A stretch of 64,000 bases of DNA from JAHEGP01 sp963751595. GTDB taxonomy: Bacteria > Pseudomonadota > Gammaproteobacteria > Pseudomonadales > JAHEGP01. Numbering within the stretch: the first letter of the stretch is position 1; the number at the start of each line of letters is the position of its first letter. The stretch covers positions 930,001 through 994,000 of the forward strand of contig CAVVVC010000001.1 in assembly GCA_963751595.1 (NCBI GenBank), written 5' to 3'. Below are positions 16,933-25,028 of this stretch, in pieces. The notes below the pieces were generated by a model that was not told the origin of the DNA, made no database searches, and worked only from the letters and a program-made list of their open reading frames with translations. The translations under genes were made by a program, and so were the position numbers.

Positions 16933-19122
16933 TCAAGCCCGTAGCTGTGCTTTCAATTTGCGGCGGTAGGCATGAAGCAGGGGCTCGGTGTAACCGCTGG
17001 GCTGCTCCTTGCCTTTAAAAATAAGATCCCTGGCGGCGGCAAAGGCAAGCCCGTCAAATGCTGGCGCCATAGGAGTATAGGCCGGATCCCCGGCGTTTTG
17101 CTCATCGACCACACAGGCCATGCGACGCAGGGTATCCTCCACCTGCTCGGCGGTACAGATGCCATGGTGGAGCCAGTTCGCAATGTGCTGGCTCGAAATC
17201 CGCAGGGTAGCTCGATCCTCCATCAGGCCGATATGGTTGATATCCGGAACCTTCGAGCACCCGACCCCCTGGTTGACCCAGCGCACCACATAACCAAGGA
17301 TGCCCTGGGCATTGTTTTCAAGCTCGGCGGCAATCGTGGCTTCACTCAGCGCCTCCCCTTCAGGCTGCAGCGGGATAGTCAGTATGGTGTCAACGCTCGC
17401 CGGTTGGCGCTGCCGCAGCTCATTCTGGCGCTCGAATACATTAACCCGATGATAGTGCAGGCTGTGCAGGGTAGCGCCATTGGGCGACGGTACCCATGCG
17501 GTGTTGGCGCCGGCCATGGGGTGGGCTATTTTCTGCTCCAGCATAGCCGCCATTTCATCTGGCATCGCCCACATACCCTTGCCGATCTGCGCCTTGCCCT
17601 GGAGTCCACAGGCGAGACCGATATCGACATTCGAGTCTTCGTAGGCATGGATCCAGGGCTGCTGCTTCATTTCAGTTTTCGGCACGAAGGGCCCCGCAAG
17701 CATGCTGGTATGAATCTCATCGCCGGTCCGATCGAGAAACCCCGTATTGATAAATACGATGCGATTCCGGGCCGCCTGGATGCAGTCCTTCAAATTGATC
17801 GTGGTACGGCGCTCCTCATCCATGATCCCGACCTTGAGGGTATTGGCTGGCAGCCCGAGCGCCGCCTCGATCCGGGCAAACAGGTCGCAGGTGAAGCGCA
17901 CCTCATCCGGGCCATGCATTTTTGGCTTGACGATGTAGACCGACCCGGTGCGGCTGTTACCCTTGGTGCCCAGGGCCGTGTTGTCGCGTTTCAGGTCATG
18001 GACAGCGGCCAGGCTCGTCACCATGCCATCGAGAATCCCCTCGGGTATCTCGTCCCCATTCTGATCCAGCACGGCATCACTGGTCATCAGGTGACCGACA
18101 TTGCGCACAAACAGCAGGCTGCGACCATGAAGACGCACCTCGCCACCGTCGCCGGCGGTGTAGTGGCGATCCGGATTGAGCAACCGGGTCATGGTTTTTC
18201 CGCCCTTGTCGAAGGTGTCCTGCAGGGTGCCTTGCATCAAACCCAGCCAGTTGCGGTAGACCTCGACCTTGTCGACATCATCCACCGCCGCAACAGAATC
18301 TTCACAATCCATGATAGTGGTGATGGCGGCCTCTACCAGCAGGTCGGCTACCCCGGCGGCATCGGTTTTGCCGATGGGGCCCTTGCGATCAATCTGGATT
18401 TCGATATGCAGGCCATTGTTGCGCAGCAGGATGGCAGAAGGGTTGGCCGCATCGCCCCGGTAGCCGCGAAATTTTTCCGGCTGCTGTAATTGGGCCTCGG
18501 AGCCGTCGGCGAGCTTCACCTCCAGTTGGCCATCAATCACACCGTAGCTAACGGCGCGGGCGTGACTGCCCTGACTCAGGGGCGCGGCCTGATCGAGTTG
18601 CTCCCGGGCATAGGCAATTACCCTGGCGCCGCGCACCGGGTTGTAGTCAGTACCTTTCTCGGCGCCATCGGTTTCGGGTATGGCGTCGGTGCCGTAGAGC
18701 GCATCGTACAGGCTACCCCAGCGCGCATTGGCGGCATTCAGGGCAAAGCGGGCATTCTTTACCGGCACCACCAACTGCGGACCAGCCTGCTCGGAAATCT
18801 CGGTATCGACGTTTTCAGTGTTGATTGCGAAGTCGTCGCAGGGCGGCAGCAAATAGCCGATATCCTGCAGGAACGTCTTGTAGGCGACCGGGTCTATTGC
18901 CTTGCCGCTATGCTGCCGATGCCAATCGTCTATGCGCTGTTGCAGCTCATCGCGATGCGCCAGCAACTGTCGGTTTACCGGCGCGAGGTCATTGACGATA
19001 GCTTCCAGTTCGCGCCAGAAGTCCGTCGGCTCGACGCCGGTTCCCGGCGCACATTCCTGCTCGATGAATTGGTATAGTGAATTGGCTACCTGCAGGCCAC
19101 CAATGCGCGTTCTCTCGGTCAT
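16933..19122 (-). CDS. glcB: malate synthase G
   Basis: This 729-residue enzyme condenses glyoxylate with acetyl-CoA to malate. Length and sequence match the G isoform (about 720 residues). Recognisable segments are IMDCEDSVAAVDDVDKVEVY with the Mg-binding region, GPDEVRFTCDLFARIE, KVGIMDEERRTTINLKDCI, FINTGFLDRTGDEIHTSM and the C-terminal NWLHHGICTAEQVEDTLRRMA. I start it at ATG 19122, preceded by AAAGGTG at 9-nt spacing; a GTG four codons earlier is less likely. With no aceA or aceK adjacent, it may serve glycolate/glyoxylate use as well as the glyoxylate shunt fed by fatty acid oxidation. Confidence 0.96.
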   Translation of the reverse strand: MTERTRIGGLQVANSLYQFIEQECAPGTGVEPTDFWRELEAIVNDLAPVNRQLLAHRDELQQRIDDWHRQHSGKAIDPVAYKTFLQDIGYLLPPCDDFAINTENVDTEISEQAGPQLVVPVKNARFALNAANARWGSLYDALYGTDAIPETDGAEKGTDYNPVRGARVIAYAREQLDQAAPLSQGSHARAVSYGVIDGQLEVKLADGSEAQLQQPEKFRGYRGDAANPSAILLRNNGLHIEIQIDRKGPIGKTDAAGVADLLVEAAITTIMDCEDSVAAVDDVDKVEVYRNWLGLMQGTLQDTFDKGGKTMTRLLNPDRHYTAGDGGEVRLHGRSLLFVRNVGHLMTSDAVLDQNGDEIPEGILDGMVTSLAAVHDLKRDNTALGTKGNSRTGSVYIVKPKMHGPDEVRFTCDLFARIEAALGLPANTLKVGIMDEERRTTINLKDCIQAARNRIVFINTGFLDRTGDEIHTSMLAGPFVPKTEMKQQPWIHAYEDSNVDIGLACGLQGKAQIGKGMWAMPDEMAAMLEQKIAHPMAGANTAWVPSPNGATLHSLHYHRVNVFERQNELRQRQPASVDTILTIPLQPEGEALSEATIAAELENNAQGILGYVVRWVNQGVGCSKVPDINHIGLMEDRATLRISSQHIANWLHHGICTAEQVEDTLRRMACVVDEQNAGDPAYTPMAPAFDGLAFAAARDLIFKGKEQPSGYTEPLLHAYRRKLKAQLRA

Positions 19123-19163
19123 GTGACGATACACCTTTAGTCGGCTATTCCTGAAAGAACCTG

Positions 19164-19192
19164 AGTCTATTGTTGCTGTCGTGCATGATCAA
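19164..19192 (-). promoter_or_regulatory. candidate promoter for malate synthase gene
   Basis: On the minus strand, TTGATC (19187-19192) and TAGACT (19164-19169) are 17 bp apart, placing a start site about 35 bases before the glcB ATG. The -10 is a 4/6 match. Confidence 0.45.
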
Positions 19193-19536
19193 GGCTTAGC
19201 CGTTTTTTTTGAGGCATACCCGTTATCACTCGCGGGCAGCGCAACCTGGCGCAGATACGCGGGCAGGCACCCGGCCGAAATGTGCCCAGGAGCCGCAGTC
19301 CAGGTGCTATAGTCGCACCTGCTACTACTACCAATCCGCGGTTCGCCGGGGTCAGTTTTGGGAAATTGTCGCCGTTGTGCCTTACACACTGGGCAATAAA
19401 GTGTAAAAATAGCGCAACGAGCGATGAGTGGCGTGCCTCGCGCAAGCCAGGGGATAGATCCGGCGCATCCCCGCAGAGCCCCGATGGGACTGTCATCCGT
19501 GCGCTGCAAATACAAAGTCGATAAGGATAATAAATC
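19193..19536. other. divergent intergenic region between glcB and DUF808 gene
   Basis: This gap holds the upstream region of two divergent genes. An inverted repeat TTACAC (19382-19387) / GTGTAA (19401-19406) with a 13-bp spacer could be an operator for the rightward gene. AAGGATAA provides the ribosome binding site of the DUF808 gene. I see no coding sequence or RNA. Confidence 0.5.
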
Positions 19537-20550
19537 ATGGCTGGAGGCAGCTTACTACTATTACTGGACGATATCGCCGCACTGCTCGACGATGTCTCGG
19601 TGATGACCAAGGTCGCGGCCAAGAAAACGGCGGGCGTGCTCGGGGATGATCTTGCCGTTAACGCGGAGCAGGTAACCGGGGTAAAGGCCGACCGTGAACT
19701 GCCGGTGGTATGGGCGGTCGCCAAGGGCTCATTGCGCAACAAGATGATTCTGGTACCTGCCGCCCTGCTGGCAGCAACCTTTGCGCCCTGGGCAATTACA
19801 CCGGTGCTGATGCTGGGCGGGCTCTATCTATGCTACGAGGGCTTCGAAAAGATCGCCCACGAATTCTGGCAGAATCCGGAGCAAAAACGCGAGGAGACCG
19901 AGCGGCGGCGGCGAATGCTTTCGAAGCCGATGCTCGACCCCCTGGCCTACGAGAAGAAGAAGATTGCCGGTGCTATCCGCACCGACTTCATCCTCTCGAT
20001 CGAAATTATTGTCATCACCCTGGGAATCGTGGCTGAAAGTGAGTTTAAAGTGCAACTGGCAGTTCTGGCAGGGGTAGCCGTGCTCATGACCGTCGGGGTC
20101 TATGGAGCCGTTGCGGGGATCGTCAAACTGGATGACGCCGGGCTTTACCTGTCGAAAATGAAAGGGCCGGGCGCATTGCGCGGTGGCCTGCGATGGTTTG
20201 GAATGCGGCTCCTGGCTTTTGCCCCGCTGCTGATGAAGGGACTAACCTATGTCGGCACCCTGGCGATGTTCCTCGTGGGCGGCGGTATTCTCGTGCACGG
20301 AATGCATGACATTGGCGCCAGTTTTGATGCCATTGCTCGAACCGTCACCGGCATCGATGTCGTCGGGCCTTTCTTTGGCACTATCACGCCCCTGATACTG
20401 AATGCACTATTCGGAATTGGCGTCGGCGCGGTGACGCTCATCGTGCTCAAGCCCTTCACCGCGATTGCCGAGCGCTTCAAGGGCGGACGCAACGCCGAGC
20501 CTACCCTGATTGCCGACACCGACACCGACGCCGGCGAAAAAAGTCAGTGA
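19537..20550 (+). CDS. yedI: DUF808/YedI-family inner-membrane protein
   Basis: This 337-residue protein begins MAGGSLLLLLDDIAALLDDVS, the start typical of the YedI/DUF808 family. It has several hydrophobic segments (about residues 66-90, 148-190, 225-258 and 278-305) and conserved internal stretches KTAGVLGDDLAVNAEQV, PVVWAVAKGS and LCYEGFEKIAHEF. The family is widespread in Proteobacteria and has no established biochemical role. It sits alone in its transcript. AAGGATAA precedes the ATG. Confidence 0.88.
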   Translation: MAGGSLLLLLDDIAALLDDVSVMTKVAAKKTAGVLGDDLAVNAEQVTGVKADRELPVVWAVAKGSLRNKMILVPAALLAATFAPWAITPVLMLGGLYLCYEGFEKIAHEFWQNPEQKREETERRRRMLSKPMLDPLAYEKKKIAGAIRTDFILSIEIIVITLGIVAESEFKVQLAVLAGVAVLMTVGVYGAVAGIVKLDDAGLYLSKMKGPGALRGGLRWFGMRLLAFAPLLMKGLTYVGTLAMFLVGGGILVHGMHDIGASFDAIARTVTGIDVVGPFFGTITPLILNALFGIGVGAVTLIVLKPFTAIAERFKGGRNAEPTLIADTDTDAGEKSQ

Positions 20551-20877
20551 CCGGAGGCCGCTGGCATGCGCCAGGGCCGTCCCTCGCAGCGGCTAAATAG
20601 CTGGCAGGAAGTGGTACAGCCCCGACACGGCAAGCGATGCCCTGTGGAATCGTGCGCCGCAACTACCGGTGTCCCAGCCTTCTCTTTGTGCCGGCGGGAC
20701 CCGGCACTGCCCTTCATGTTCATAGCTTGATTCCTGGCGTGATAGCGCTGTCTCTACGACCGGGATAAGCTACTGGATCTGCGCGCCCGGACAAAACCGG
20801 CCTGATCCAGCGGGGCCATATGGCCGTAAATCTCGCAAGGGTTTGGCATCCGCCGCCCGCCAGCAGAGCGCGATGTT
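20551..20877. other. intergenic gap with stem-loops
   Basis: No gene is recognisable in this 327-bp gap. Just after the DUF808 stop is a nested hairpin: an outer stem GCCGCTG (20557-20563) / CAGCGGC (20587-20593) enclosing CTGGC / GCCAG. No T-run follows, so it is at best a weak or Rho-assisted end of transcript. The remainder presumably holds the promoter of the DCC gene; I found no clear elements. Confidence 0.4.
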
Positions 20878-21234
20878 ATGGGGCAGCAAAAACCCACACT
20901 CTTTTACGATGGCCACTGTCCGCTGTGTTCCGCCGAAATGGACAAATTAAGTCGCCACGCCGGTAACTCGCTGGAACTACAGGATATTCACCAATTGGGG
21001 GAAGATCCACAGTTGCCATCCAGGGACGAGTTGCTGCGCAGCTTGCACCTGCGTACAGCAGACGGCAACCTGATCAGCGGGCTCGACGCCAATGTTGCGG
21101 CCTGGCAGCACACACGCTTCGGCCGCTGGTGGCGCTGGTTACAGTGGCCAGGGGTGAGAGGTCTTGCCAGTCGCGCTTACGAATTCTGGGCGCGGGTTCG
21201 CTATCGACGTTTGTACGGTCACACCCAACGATGA
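20878..21234 (+). CDS. DCC-family (DUF393) thiol-disulfide oxidoreductase-like protein
   Basis: This 118-residue protein carries the DCC-family N-terminal motif YDGHCPLCSAEMDKL with the CxxC pair Cys14/Cys17 in a thioredoxin-like setting. The rest (DIHQLGEDPQLPSRDELLRSLHL, GLDANVAAWQHT) matches the family pattern. Function is predicted as a redox or electron-carrier role and is not proven for the family. The TGA stop overlaps the next ATG (ATGA), coupling it to an SDR gene. Confidence 0.88.
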   Translation: MGQQKPTLFYDGHCPLCSAEMDKLSRHAGNSLELQDIHQLGEDPQLPSRDELLRSLHLRTADGNLISGLDANVAAWQHTRFGRWWRWLQWPGVRGLASRAYEFWARVRYRRLYGHTQR

Positions 21235-21941
21235 AGGCTTTGGTGATTGGAGCCGGTGGCGGCATCGGCGGTGCCATGCTGGAGGCGCTACTGGAACGTA
21301 ACTCGATAGAGCAGGTGCACGCCAGTTATTTCCGCACCGAACCCGGTTTTGACCACCCCCGGGTCTGCTGGCACCGCGTCGACATGACCGACGACGCGTC
21401 AGTGGAGCAGCTTGTCGCCAGGATTGAAGGGCCTTTGGACTACCTCATTAACACCGTGGGTATACTCCATGAAGGGACCAAGCAACCGGAGCGAACGGTC
21501 AAACGGTTCGACCCCGAATTTTACCTGCGCAACATCCAAACCAACGCGCTGCCCACGCTGTTACTTGCCAAACACGCCGAGCCACTATTGAAGCACAGTC
21601 CGAAAGCGGTGTTCGCTGCGGTGTCCGCCCGTGTTGGCTCCATCGAAGAGAACCGCCTGGGCGGGTGGGTGAGCTACCGCAGCTCCAAGGCCGCGCTCAA
21701 CATGGCGCTGAAAACCCTGAGTATCGAATGGCGCAGAACACTGCCACAGACTGTGGTGGCGGCGCTGCATCCCGGCACCACAGCCACACGACTCTCCGCA
21801 CCGTTTCAAAATAATGTTGCGACCCATAAATTGTTCAGCCCGCGTCAAAGTGCCGACTACATGCTGGCAGTTATCGACAAGCTGGAGCCCGGGGACAGTG
21901 GCCGATTTTGGTCCTGGGACGGCAGCGAGTTACCCTGGTAG
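21231..21941 (+). CDS. short-chain dehydrogenase/reductase (C-factor-like)
   Basis: This 236-residue SDR has an N-terminal Rossmann motif GAGGGIG, a divergent NNAG-equivalent NTVG, and the active-site YRSSK (YxxxK). The overall pattern resembles the short SDRs annotated as C-factor/CsgA-like. I use ATG 21231 because it overlaps the DCC stop by four bases and begins exactly at the Rossmann strand; the reading frame extends upstream only through the DCC gene. Substrate unknown, NAD(P)H-dependent. Confidence 0.88.
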   Translation: MKALVIGAGGGIGGAMLEALLERNSIEQVHASYFRTEPGFDHPRVCWHRVDMTDDASVEQLVARIEGPLDYLINTVGILHEGTKQPERTVKRFDPEFYLRNIQTNALPTLLLAKHAEPLLKHSPKAVFAAVSARVGSIEENRLGGWVSYRSSKAALNMALKTLSIEWRRTLPQTVVAALHPGTTATRLSAPFQNNVATHKLFSPRQSADYMLAVIDKLEPGDSGRFWSWDGSELPW

Positions 21942-21960
21942 AGCAACGAGGAGACCTTTC

Positions 21961-22605
21961 ATGTTATTGAGCAGTGCCGAACTGGATCAAATGGAGCGTC
22001 GCTATCGGGCGAGCTTTATCAACTCGCTGGGGGGCTTCAAATCGGCCAATCTCATCGGTACCGCCGACAGCGCGGGCCATACCAACCTCGCAATCATGAG
22101 CTCAGCCGTCCACCTGGGCGCGCACCCGCCGCTCCTGCTACTCATCGTCCGCCCCGACGAGGTTGAGCGTCATACCCTGCGAAATATTCTCGAAACAGGG
22201 GTGTATACCGTTAACCATGTCATGGAAGGCTTCATCGATGCTGCCCACCAAACCGCAGCGCGCTACCCGAAACATGTGTCCGAGTTTGCCGCAACCGGGC
22301 TGACACCCCACTGGCAGCCTGGGTTCACCGCGCCCTTCGTCGAAGAGGCCAGTATCCGCCTGGGACTTAGCTTGCGAGAGCATCAACGCATGGAGATCAA
22401 CGGTACGCACATGGTAATCGGGCAAATCACCCTGGTGACGGTTCCGGACGGGTGCGTCAGTAGTGACGGCAGTGTCGATATCGCCGGTGCGGGGACGGTG
22501 GCGGTGAGTGGTCTCGACAGTTACCATCGGCCGCAACCCCTGCGACGTATGGCCTACGCCAAGCCCGATCAAGCGCCCAGCCCACTTGCACCGGGCGCTA
22601 GCTGA
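21961..22605 (+). CDS. flavin reductase-like FMN-binding split-barrel protein
   Basis: This 214-residue protein looks like a flavin-reductase-type split barrel: GGFKSANLIGTADSAGHTNLAIMSS for FMN binding, LLLLIVRP, HTLRNILETGVYTVNHV and a C-terminal GLDSYHRP. The distinctive NHV and GLDSYH segments suit the branch that includes many FMN proteins of unknown substrate. It lies 19 bp after the SDR gene and 9 bp before the sirtuin gene, so the four genes from 20878 form one operon. Confidence 0.82.
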   Translation: MLLSSAELDQMERRYRASFINSLGGFKSANLIGTADSAGHTNLAIMSSAVHLGAHPPLLLLIVRPDEVERHTLRNILETGVYTVNHVMEGFIDAAHQTAARYPKHVSEFAATGLTPHWQPGFTAPFVEEASIRLGLSLREHQRMEINGTHMVIGQITLVTVPDGCVSSDGSVDIAGAGTVAVSGLDSYHRPQPLRRMAYAKPDQAPSPLAPGAS

Positions 22606-22614
22606 GATCCGGAC

Positions 22615-23505
22615 ATGGCCACTGAACAAAACAACGCGCCGCTGGTGACCGCTGCACCGTTAGATGCCCCAGAGCTGGATGGCGACGAAATATGGGCTCG
22701 ACTCCAATCGACCCTGGGGCCAGCCACGCGTTGGCTGGTGATTACCGGGGCGGGTGTCTCCGCTGCCTCTGGCATTCCCACTTATCGCGACGACAGCGGC
22801 ACGTGGCTGCGCAGCGACCCCATTCAGCACCAGGACTTCGTGCAATCGGCATCCACCCGCCGCCGTTACTGGGCGCGCAGCATGGTGGGGTGGCCCTTGG
22901 TCGTACGGGCCAGACCCAACGCTGCTCACCATGCCCTTAGCCGACTTGAAACCCTGGGCCGGGTACCGCTGCTGGTGACGCAAAACGTGGACCGCCTCCA
23001 CCAATCTGCCGGTCAGCAGCGCGTAATAGATCTGCACGGCCGTCTGGACAGGGTGCGATGCCTGAGCTGTCGGCGAATGGCTTTGCGCAGCGAAATGCAA
23101 CGGCGCCTCGAGACCCTGAACTCCGCGTTCACGGCGCACATCGCCGAGATGCGTCCGGATGGCGATGCCGATGTGGATGCAGCACAGTTGCAGGGCTTTA
23201 CCGTCCCGTCCTGTACTGCGTGCGGAGGCGTGATCATGCCTGACGTCGTCTTTTTCGGGGGCAGCGTGCGGCGTTCCCGAGTGGCACATATCAACAGGGT
23301 AATGGCGCGATGCGATGCCGTGGTGGTCGCGGGCTCCTCGATGCGGGTTTTTTCGGGATTTCGCTTCTGTCGCCTGGCCCAGCAGCTCGGCAAGCCCCTG
23401 ATAATCATCAACCGTGGCGTGACACGAGCCGATGAGTTGGCGACCCTCAAGGTCGCAAGGGACTGTGCTACGGTGTTCCGCTTTTTGGCCTCACGCATCC
23501 TCTAA
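22615..23505 (+). CDS. Sir2-family NAD-dependent protein deacylase
   Basis: This 296-residue sirtuin has all key motifs: GAGVSAASGIPTYRD for NAD binding (residues 45-59), TQNVDRLH, the catalytic His141 in LHG, and a structural zinc site with Cys149/Cys152 (CLSC) and a second pair in CTAC. GSSM and INRG complete the Rossmann fold. Class-II-like sirtuins of this layout remove acyl groups from lysine or act as lipoamidases. A ~30-residue insert between the two zinc pairs (RRLETLNSAFTAHIAEM region) lengthens the small domain. Confidence 0.92.
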   Translation: MATEQNNAPLVTAAPLDAPELDGDEIWARLQSTLGPATRWLVITGAGVSAASGIPTYRDDSGTWLRSDPIQHQDFVQSASTRRRYWARSMVGWPLVVRARPNAAHHALSRLETLGRVPLLVTQNVDRLHQSAGQQRVIDLHGRLDRVRCLSCRRMALRSEMQRRLETLNSAFTAHIAEMRPDGDADVDAAQLQGFTVPSCTACGGVIMPDVVFFGGSVRRSRVAHINRVMARCDAVVVAGSSMRVFSGFRFCRLAQQLGKPLIIINRGVTRADELATLKVARDCATVFRFLASRIL

Positions 23506-23580
23506 CGTCCGCGATGGTGCTGCGTTTCAGGGCGGCCGCATGCGATTGAAACAAGCGCGTGCTGTTACCTCCCGAGTTTC

Positions 23581-24129
23581 TTACAACACCTCTTCTATGG
23601 CTGAACGCATCTCGTCACTCTCGGGCTCCACCCGACTGCCGAAGTGCTGGACAATATTACCCTCCCTGTCCACCAGATATTTGTTGAAATTCCACGACGG
23701 TGGGGACGTCGCCTCTCCCAACTGCCGGAAAACCGGGTTGGCATCGTCGCCACGCACCCGGGTCGGTGCAATCATGGTGAAGCTGACCCCATTGTTGACG
23801 AAGCACACCTTCGCGGCGCTGGCCTCATCTTTAGCTTCCTGGTTAAAGTCGTTGCTGGCAAAGCCCAGCACCACCAGGCCCCTGTCGCGGTAAGCCTGAT
23901 GTAGTGCTTCCAGCCCCTTGAATTGTCGCGTGAAGCCACAATGGCTGGCGGTGTTGACAATCAGCATGGGCTTGCCGGCAAAGCTCTCGCAAAGGTTTAC
24001 CGACTCCTGTGAATGGAGCTTTCGCATCGTCTGGTCAAGGTAGTCAGGACAGCTGGCCAGTGCCAGGGGGCTGAAGGCTAGTAGCGTTGCAGCCAGGGAT
24101 AAACTTTTCTTCAATGTCATCATCGTCAT
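23581..24129 (-). CDS. exported glutathione peroxidase-family protein
   Basis: This 182-residue thiol peroxidase has a signal peptide (to about residue 26, ALAS-C) that suggests periplasmic location. The peroxidatic Cys64 lies in NTASHCGFT, and FASNDFNQEA and SPPSWNFNKYLV give the Asn and Trp/Asn partners of the catalytic tetrad; a likely resolving Cys is in KVCFVNNG. The electron donor is unknown (thioredoxin-like is more common than glutathione in bacteria). Its ATG overlaps the SOUL gene stop as ATGA, so the two are coupled. Confidence 0.9.
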   Translation of the reverse strand: MTMMTLKKSLSLAATLLAFSPLALASCPDYLDQTMRKLHSQESVNLCESFAGKPMLIVNTASHCGFTRQFKGLEALHQAYRDRGLVVLGFASNDFNQEAKDEASAAKVCFVNNGVSFTMIAPTRVRGDDANPVFRQLGEATSPPSWNFNKYLVDREGNIVQHFGSRVEPESDEMRSAIEEVL

Positions 24130-24788
24130 TCTCGACTTGCTTGCTGGTTGGCATTAGTGTGAGCACCTGCCGCCTTGGAATCAGCACGGTCGTGGCTCGC
24201 CTCAGTTCCCGCCCATTCAACGACAATCTGAACCTCGTTGCGGCGTTGGAAGGGCAGGGTCCAGGGTGGGTTGTACTGAGCCAGTACCGGAGCGCCCAGA
24301 ACAGGCACGTTGTTTTGCTGCAGTGTCGTTTCGAGCACCTTCGCCATCTTTTCCACCTTGCCAGGGGTAGCCCAGCCGGAAAAGCGGATGACCGCGGTGG
24401 TCCTCGCCGCCACAGGCTCGATCATTATCCCTTCATCATCAGGCCGGGGCAGGTCGTCGTACTTCAGATGGGATGGCATGGTAAAAGCCATCCTCGGTTT
24501 TTCGACGAACAGTGTTTCCTGCACCGGAGCGGTCATCGCAATTTCCTGACCTGCCTGGTTGCCTCCAAAGATGAAGCCGGCAAGTCGGCGGAAGCCCTGG
24601 CTGGTATGTTGGCTATCAGGCAGCTCGACCACGGCCTGTATCAGTGGGTCGTAGCGGCGCACCTCAATCGCATCGGCGAGGCGCGCGACGACGGTGTAGC
24701 TGGGCTCTTCGACGGCGCTGGCATGTGGCACGGCGGCTCCTGACATTAGCGAAACGGCAACGACTGCTGCGGCGAGAGATCGGACCAT
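24126..24788 (-). CDS. SOUL haem-binding family protein, exported
   Basis: This 220-residue protein starts at ATG 24788 with a signal peptide (MVRSLAAAVVAVSLMSG... to about residue 24). The SOUL/HBP domain shows in EVRRYDPLIQAVVEL, FRRLAGFIFGGNQAG, IAMTAPVQ and FTMPSH. Such proteins bind haem or porphyrin; ligand and role in bacteria are unsettled. It is first in a two-gene operon with the peroxidase, which suggests a haem- or oxidation-linked periplasmic function. Its promoter region is shared with the divergent wax ester synthase gene (24789-25028). Confidence 0.9.
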   Translation of the reverse strand: MVRSLAAAVVAVSLMSGAAVPHASAVEEPSYTVVARLADAIEVRRYDPLIQAVVELPDSQHTSQGFRRLAGFIFGGNQAGQEIAMTAPVQETLFVEKPRMAFTMPSHLKYDDLPRPDDEGIMIEPVAARTTAVIRFSGWATPGKVEKMAKVLETTLQQNNVPVLGAPVLAQYNPPWTLPFQRRNEVQIVVEWAGTEASHDRADSKAAGAHTNANQQASRE

Positions 24789-25028
24789 GATAGATACCCT
24801 GGTTGCTATAGGGCCTTTACGTGACATCCCTGCTGACGGATCAACCGATGGCAAGCGAATCCAGGGCCCGTCCGCGACCCGGGCGAAGACCCACTTCCAA
24901 AAAATGGATGGCAGTGTGGCTCTCGGCGGCCCTTGGTGCAGGGCGCACACACCGGCAATTGATCCCCCTGGTTTGAGCCTGTATCCTGCGAGCACACATA
25001 AAAGCAACAAGTCACTTCGGAGCCCACC

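Noticed and set aside
16972..18489. 505-codon open frame antisense to malate synthase
   Set aside because: Shadow of glcB; no motif and no ribosome binding site.
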